Notes under the pieces: model-generated
What the model was told of the DNA's origin: nothing
Database searches by the model: none
The model's input: the letters and a program-made list of their open reading frames with translations, nothing else
Shown: piece by piece, positions 61,274-64,000 of the stretch
Layout: every line of letters begins with the position of its first letter
Numbering within the stretch: position 1 is the stretch's first letter
Position numbers and translations under genes: made by a program
Assembly: GCF_000337175.1 (NCBI RefSeq)
Contig: NZ_AOIJ01000058.1
Coordinates: 1,745-65,744, forward strand
Reading direction: 5' to 3'
Origin: Natrinema gari JCM 14663
GTDB lineage: Archaea; Halobacteriota; Halobacteria; Halobacteriales; Natrialbaceae
Length of the DNA stretch: 64,000 nucleotides

Positions 61274-61948
61274 TCACTCAGGTTCCTCGAGCGGCGTCCC
61301 ATCGACCCGCTTTGCTCCTTCGGAATCGTGGACGACGATCTCGCCAGGGCCAGGGTCGGCGGGCGCGTACTCGTCTCTGACGGCGATGGCCTCCTCGAGT
61401 TCCCGCACGGCTCGTTCCTTCAGCGCTCGAGCCAGTGCTTCGGCGTCGTCCCGGGAGATATCACGGCCGAGTCCCTCGCACTCGTGGGCGCGGACGACGC
61501 CCGCCTCGTCAACGGCCTCGCCCATCGGCTGGCTGGTGCCCGCGAGCGCGACGCTGAAGGGGTAGGTTTGACAGATCAGCGGGCGATCGTCGTGGGCGGT
61601 ACAGGCTCCCGTCCCCGACTCGTCCTCTTCGTAGAAGGTACAGTCGCCGCAGCCGTCGGTCTGGAGCGCCCACTCGAAGGTCTCGCCCTCGAGCCCGTCC
61701 GCACCCGTCGAGAGCCCGTATGGCATGGGCCGCGCGACGTCACGCCAGTCGTAGTCGTCGTCCGTGTCGCGGTCCTCGAGCGCGCGTACTTCGTCGGGAA
61801 AGACGGTCGCCGTGTGCTCGTCCTCGGCGTCGGCCGTGCAGCAGGCTCCACAGCGAGTACACTCGAAGCCGATCGATTCGATCGCGTCCGCGAGGTCGGC
61901 AACGGACAATTGGCGGGCGGTTTCGAGTTCGGCGTCGAGCGATTGCAC
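61274..61948 (-). CDS. YkgJ-type cysteine-cluster protein
   Basis: A 224-residue protein with the CxxCxxCC-type metal cluster, CTRCGACC (about residues 30-37). GCGDCTFYEEDE, GACTAHDDRPLICQTYPFSV and a last Cys in HECEGLGR complete the set. These are UPF0153/YkgJ (zinc or iron-sulfur chelating) features. The biochemical role of the family is unsettled. The start is the ATG complementing 61946-61948. It reads in the same direction as the hydrolase gene just upstream, about 30 bases apart, and probably shares its transcript. Confidence 0.85.
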   Translation of the reverse strand: MQSLDAELETARQLSVADLADAIESIGFECTRCGACCTADAEDEHTATVFPDEVRALEDRDTDDDYDWRDVARPMPYGLSTGADGLEGETFEWALQTDGCGDCTFYEEDESGTGACTAHDDRPLICQTYPFSVALAGTSQPMGEAVDEAGVVRAHECEGLGRDISRDDAEALARALKERAVRELEEAIAVRDEYAPADPGPGEIVVHDSEGAKRVDGTPLEEPE

Positions 61949-61978
61949 GCTCGGGAGGAGGGGGGCGATGCGGAAAAG

Positions 61979-62821
61979 TCAGTCGCCCTCGGGCGGGGTC
62001 GCCCGGTCGCCGTCCCACGCGAGCCGGCCTTCGACGGCGAGTTTCTCGAGGTGGGTGCGGACTGTCGCCCGCGCGAGGTCGCGCACGCCGGAGAGATCCT
62101 TTTCGTACGCGCCGTCGAGGATTTCGCCGATCGTCTCGGTCCCGTCGGTGACGGCCTCGAGCACCCGTCGTTCGCGGTCGGCCCGGTGGGAGAGCAGTCG
62201 TTCAAGGGTCGCTCGAGGGGCGTCGATTTCGGGACCGTGGCCCGGATAGAGTGCGGGCGGGTCCCTCGCCCAGAGTCGACGCAGCGTCGTCACGTACGCG
62301 CGCATGTCCCCCTCGGGTGCGCCGACGACGACGCTCCCCTCGCGGACGGCACAGTCACCACATAGGATCGGACCGGTGCGGCCGGCCGCGATGGCGACGT
62401 GATCCGGCGCGTGGCCTGGGGCGTCGAGGAGTCGCACGTGCTCGTCGCCGAGCGGGATCGTCGTCCCCGGCGCGAACGTCCGATCGGGGTCCCGACCCGT
62501 CGCGTCTCGAAACCGATCGACGCGGCCGTCACGCGCCCAGACGGTCGCGCCGGTTTCGGCCGCGTAGGCGTCGACGGCACCGACGTGATCGGGATGGGTG
62601 TGGGTGACGAGGACGTGATCGACGGATCGCTTCCGGACCGCGCGGTCGAGGGCATCGGTGCGGGCTGCCGGATCGACGAGGATGGCCGATTCGGGGTCGG
62701 AGTCGCGACGGCCGCGGTCGTCGTTCGGCGACGAGTCCACCGTCTCCCGAATCAGGTAGGCGTTGGTCTCGCCGGTCGGCGCGCGCGTCGCAACCGGGAC
62801 GGGCCACCGAGTGACATCCAT
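61979..62821 (-). CDS. Metallo-beta-lactamase fold hydrolase with winged-helix C-terminus
   Basis: A 280-residue protein. THTHPDHVGA (about residues 74-83) is the metal motif. APGHAPDHVAI and LYPGHGPEI give the later His ligands, in the LACTB2/glyoxalase II order. The C-terminal 60 residues (LERLLSHRADRERRVLEAV, IGEILDGAYEKDLSG, ARATVRTHLEKL) form the winged-helix-like domain seen in LACTB2-type proteins. RNA or thioester substrates are both known in the family. The start is the ATG complementing 62819-62821. Confidence 0.88.
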   Translation of the reverse strand: MDVTRWPVPVATRAPTGETNAYLIRETVDSSPNDDRGRRDSDPESAILVDPAARTDALDRAVRKRSVDHVLVTHTHPDHVGAVDAYAAETGATVWARDGRVDRFRDATGRDPDRTFAPGTTIPLGDEHVRLLDAPGHAPDHVAIAAGRTGPILCGDCAVREGSVVVGAPEGDMRAYVTTLRRLWARDPPALYPGHGPEIDAPRATLERLLSHRADRERRVLEAVTDGTETIGEILDGAYEKDLSGVRDLARATVRTHLEKLAVEGRLAWDGDRATPPEGD

Positions 62822-62917
62822 GTTCGTCCAGTGCGGTCGAGCGGAAAAAGGCGTATCGACGGACGACCGGTGGACGGTTCCACCTCCCCCACGTGGTAGC
62901 AACCCGCGCCGAGCGAA

Positions 62918-63199
62918 TCAGTGGTTGAGGAAGTAGACCTGCTTGCGGGCGTCTCGGAAACTGTATCTAGAGCCGATGAGGTCGACATCCTCGAGTCGGT
63001 TGAGCGCGTAGCGAACGGTGCGGTCGGGAAGCAGCGATTCCTCGGCGAGTTGGCCCTGTGAGAGCGGCGACTCGGTCTCGAGGACTTTCGCGACGAGTTT
63101 GGCACTCGGTGGGAGATCACGGAGGCGGTCGCGGTATTCGTCCTCGGAAAGGGGTTCCTCGGCGGCAGCGCCACGGTTCTCGGCTGTACTCGTGCTCAT
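62918..63199 (-). CDS. Small MarR-like winged-helix regulator
   Basis: A 93-residue protein. After a 30-residue acidic leader comes a winged helix: PPSAKLVAKVLETESPLSQGQLAEESLLPDRTVRYALNRLEDVDLI (about residues 30-75), then a YSFRDARKQVYFL wing. This is a common haloarchaeal family. The start is the ATG complementing 63197-63199. The upstream A/T-rich region has three related TGGATA motifs, probably its own operator. Confidence 0.85.
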   Translation of the reverse strand: MSTSTAENRGAAAEEPLSEDEYRDRLRDLPPSAKLVAKVLETESPLSQGQLAEESLLPDRTVRYALNRLEDVDLIGSRYSFRDARKQVYFLNH

Positions 63200-63232
63200 A
63201 CCTACGTCAGCGGAATCGCCATTGGTAAAGCT

Positions 63233-63305
63233 TCCCTATATGTGGATACGAACAATGCAGTTTGTATAAGGCATATGGATACGATATTAATATGCTTATA
63301 TCCAC
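63233..63305. promoter_or_regulatory. Promoter/operator region of the small regulator
   Basis: An A/T-rich stretch with two direct copies of TGGATACGA (63243-63251 and 63276-63284) and an inverted TATATCCA near 63298. A GCATAT/ATATGC inverted repeat (63271-63276 with 63290-63295) overlaps them. CCTATATG at about 63233 is TATA-like for the minus-strand gene. Confidence 0.5.
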
Positions 63306-63422
63306 GCGCGTTTTCGGTGTCGATCGCTCCGTGAATGCGACGACGGCGGGCGACAAACCGGCCACCCTCGTCGGCGGACTCCAGTATCGTTTTATCCCAT
63401 CGCAACAGTAGATTCGCCCAGT

Positions 63423-64000
63423 GTGAAAGGACAGGAGTGGTACCAAGCCGACGACATCGCCGAGGAATACGACGACAAGCGGTTCTCCCAGGGCGGCCAA
63501 CTGATCGACCGCCGGGAGAAGAAGGCCGTCCTCGAGGCGATCATGCCGGTGGAGGACCGGAAGGTCCTCGAAATCGCCTGTGGTACCGGGCGATTTACCG
63601 TCATGCTGGCCCATCAGGGGGCCGACGTCGTCGGACTCGATATCTCGGCAGCGATGTTACAGCAGGGACGCCGGAAGGCCAAAAACGCCGACCTCGCGGG
63701 GACGATCGAGTTCCTCCGCGGTGACGCCGGGCGGCTGCCGTTTCCGGACGACCACTTCGATACCGTGGTCGCGATGCGGTTCTTCCATCTCGCGGACGAT
63801 CCCAAGGCGTTTTTGGAGGAAATGCGACGTGTCTCCCGCGATCAAATCGTCTTCGATACGTTCAATCGGTTTTCGACGCGCAGCGTCTACAACTGGGCGC
63901 TCCCGATGGGATCGCGGCTCTACTCGACGAGCGAGGTCGCGGTCCTCCTCGCGAAGACCGATCTCACCCTCGTCGATGTCGAGGACGACTTCCTCCTGCC
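63423..64000 (+). CDS. Class I SAM-dependent methyltransferase, N-terminal part
   Basis: The frame is open from GTG 63423 to the window edge (192 codons). Residues about 42-55 (KVLEIACGTGRFTV) are the SAM-binding motif I, VVGLDISAAMLQQGR motif II, and DTVVAMRFFHLADD motif IV-like, as in UbiE/Methyltransf_11 enzymes. The N-terminus KGQEWYQADDIAEEYDDKRFSQGG is typical of small-molecule methyltransferases. The substrate is unknown, and the 3' end lies outside the window. Confidence 0.87.
   Translation, partial: MKGQEWYQADDIAEEYDDKRFSQGGQLIDRREKKAVLEAIMPVEDRKVLEIACGTGRFTVMLAHQGADVVGLDISAAMLQQGRRKAKNADLAGTIEFLRGDAGRLPFPDDHFDTVVAMRFFHLADDPKAFLEEMRRVSRDQIVFDTFNRFSTRSVYNWALPMGSRLYSTSEVAVLLAKTDLTLVDVEDDFLL

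Overview
The window is chromosomal DNA of a haloarchaeon, most likely of the Natrialbales type (Natrinema, Haloterrigena and relatives); the genus is inference. The evidence is high GC, strongly acidic proteins, archaeal TATA promoters with near-leaderless starts, tRNA genes without encoded CCA, and haloarchaeal families: archaeal RNase J, Rpa3 with its associated protein, Bat-type HTH regulators, cba-type terminal oxidase, archaeal glucose-6-phosphate dehydrogenase (Azf) and archaeal MptD.

Layout. 1-13.4 kb is core chromosome: RNase J (cut by the window edge), a PadR regulator, a cold-shock protein, a queuosine/archaeosine-precursor transporter, an M29 aminopeptidase, Azf, an aldo-keto reductase, MptD, an ArfB-like creatininase-family enzyme, a PAP2 phosphatase, an ABC exporter and a DUF192 protein. 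A tRNA-Val at 13.4 kb has a duplicated 3' end, probably an integration scar.

14.5-33.2 kb is an 18.6-kb integrative element in the 3' end of tRNA-Phe. It is bounded by exact 34-bp att repeats, and a tyrosine integrase lies just inside the right one. It carries a complete type I restriction-modification operon (hsdM-hsdS-hsdR) ending in a YgjP/DUF45 metallopeptidase. Beside this are a Panacea-domain gene overlapping a 421-aa nuclease-like partner, a divergent TATA-binding protein behind a SWIM zinc-finger gene with a striking structured leader, and a 1.8-kb, apparently non-coding tract full of strong stem-loops. 33.2-36.7 kb looks like a second, decayed element. It holds an AT-rich ComEC-like metallo-beta-lactamase cassette, a HEAT-like protein, an integrase-like N-terminal fragment and a degenerate att copy. 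A 103-bp repeat, about 80% identical by eye, links the left end of the first element to the right end of the second.

36.9-46.5 kb is a metabolic accessory zone: two paralogous Bat-type regulators each followed by an oxidoreductase, a second aldo-keto reductase, an epoxide-hydrolase-like enzyme, tRNA-His, a ring-cleavage-type VOC dioxygenase, and two broken genes (a frameshifted membrane protein and a nonsense-interrupted esterase).

46.5-64 kb is core again: rpa3 and its partner, then a ba3-type oxidase operon with small membrane subunits, followed on the other strand by a SafE-like membrane protein and a Cu+ P-type ATPase, which together form a plausible oxidase and copper-loading module. 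After that come a CDGSH protein, a FAD oxidoreductase, Hsp20, a radical SAM protein, a TRAM protein, an 86-bp MITE-like element, a cysteine-cluster protein, a metallo-beta-lactamase hydrolase, a small HTH regulator with an operator-like upstream region, and the start of a methyltransferase gene.
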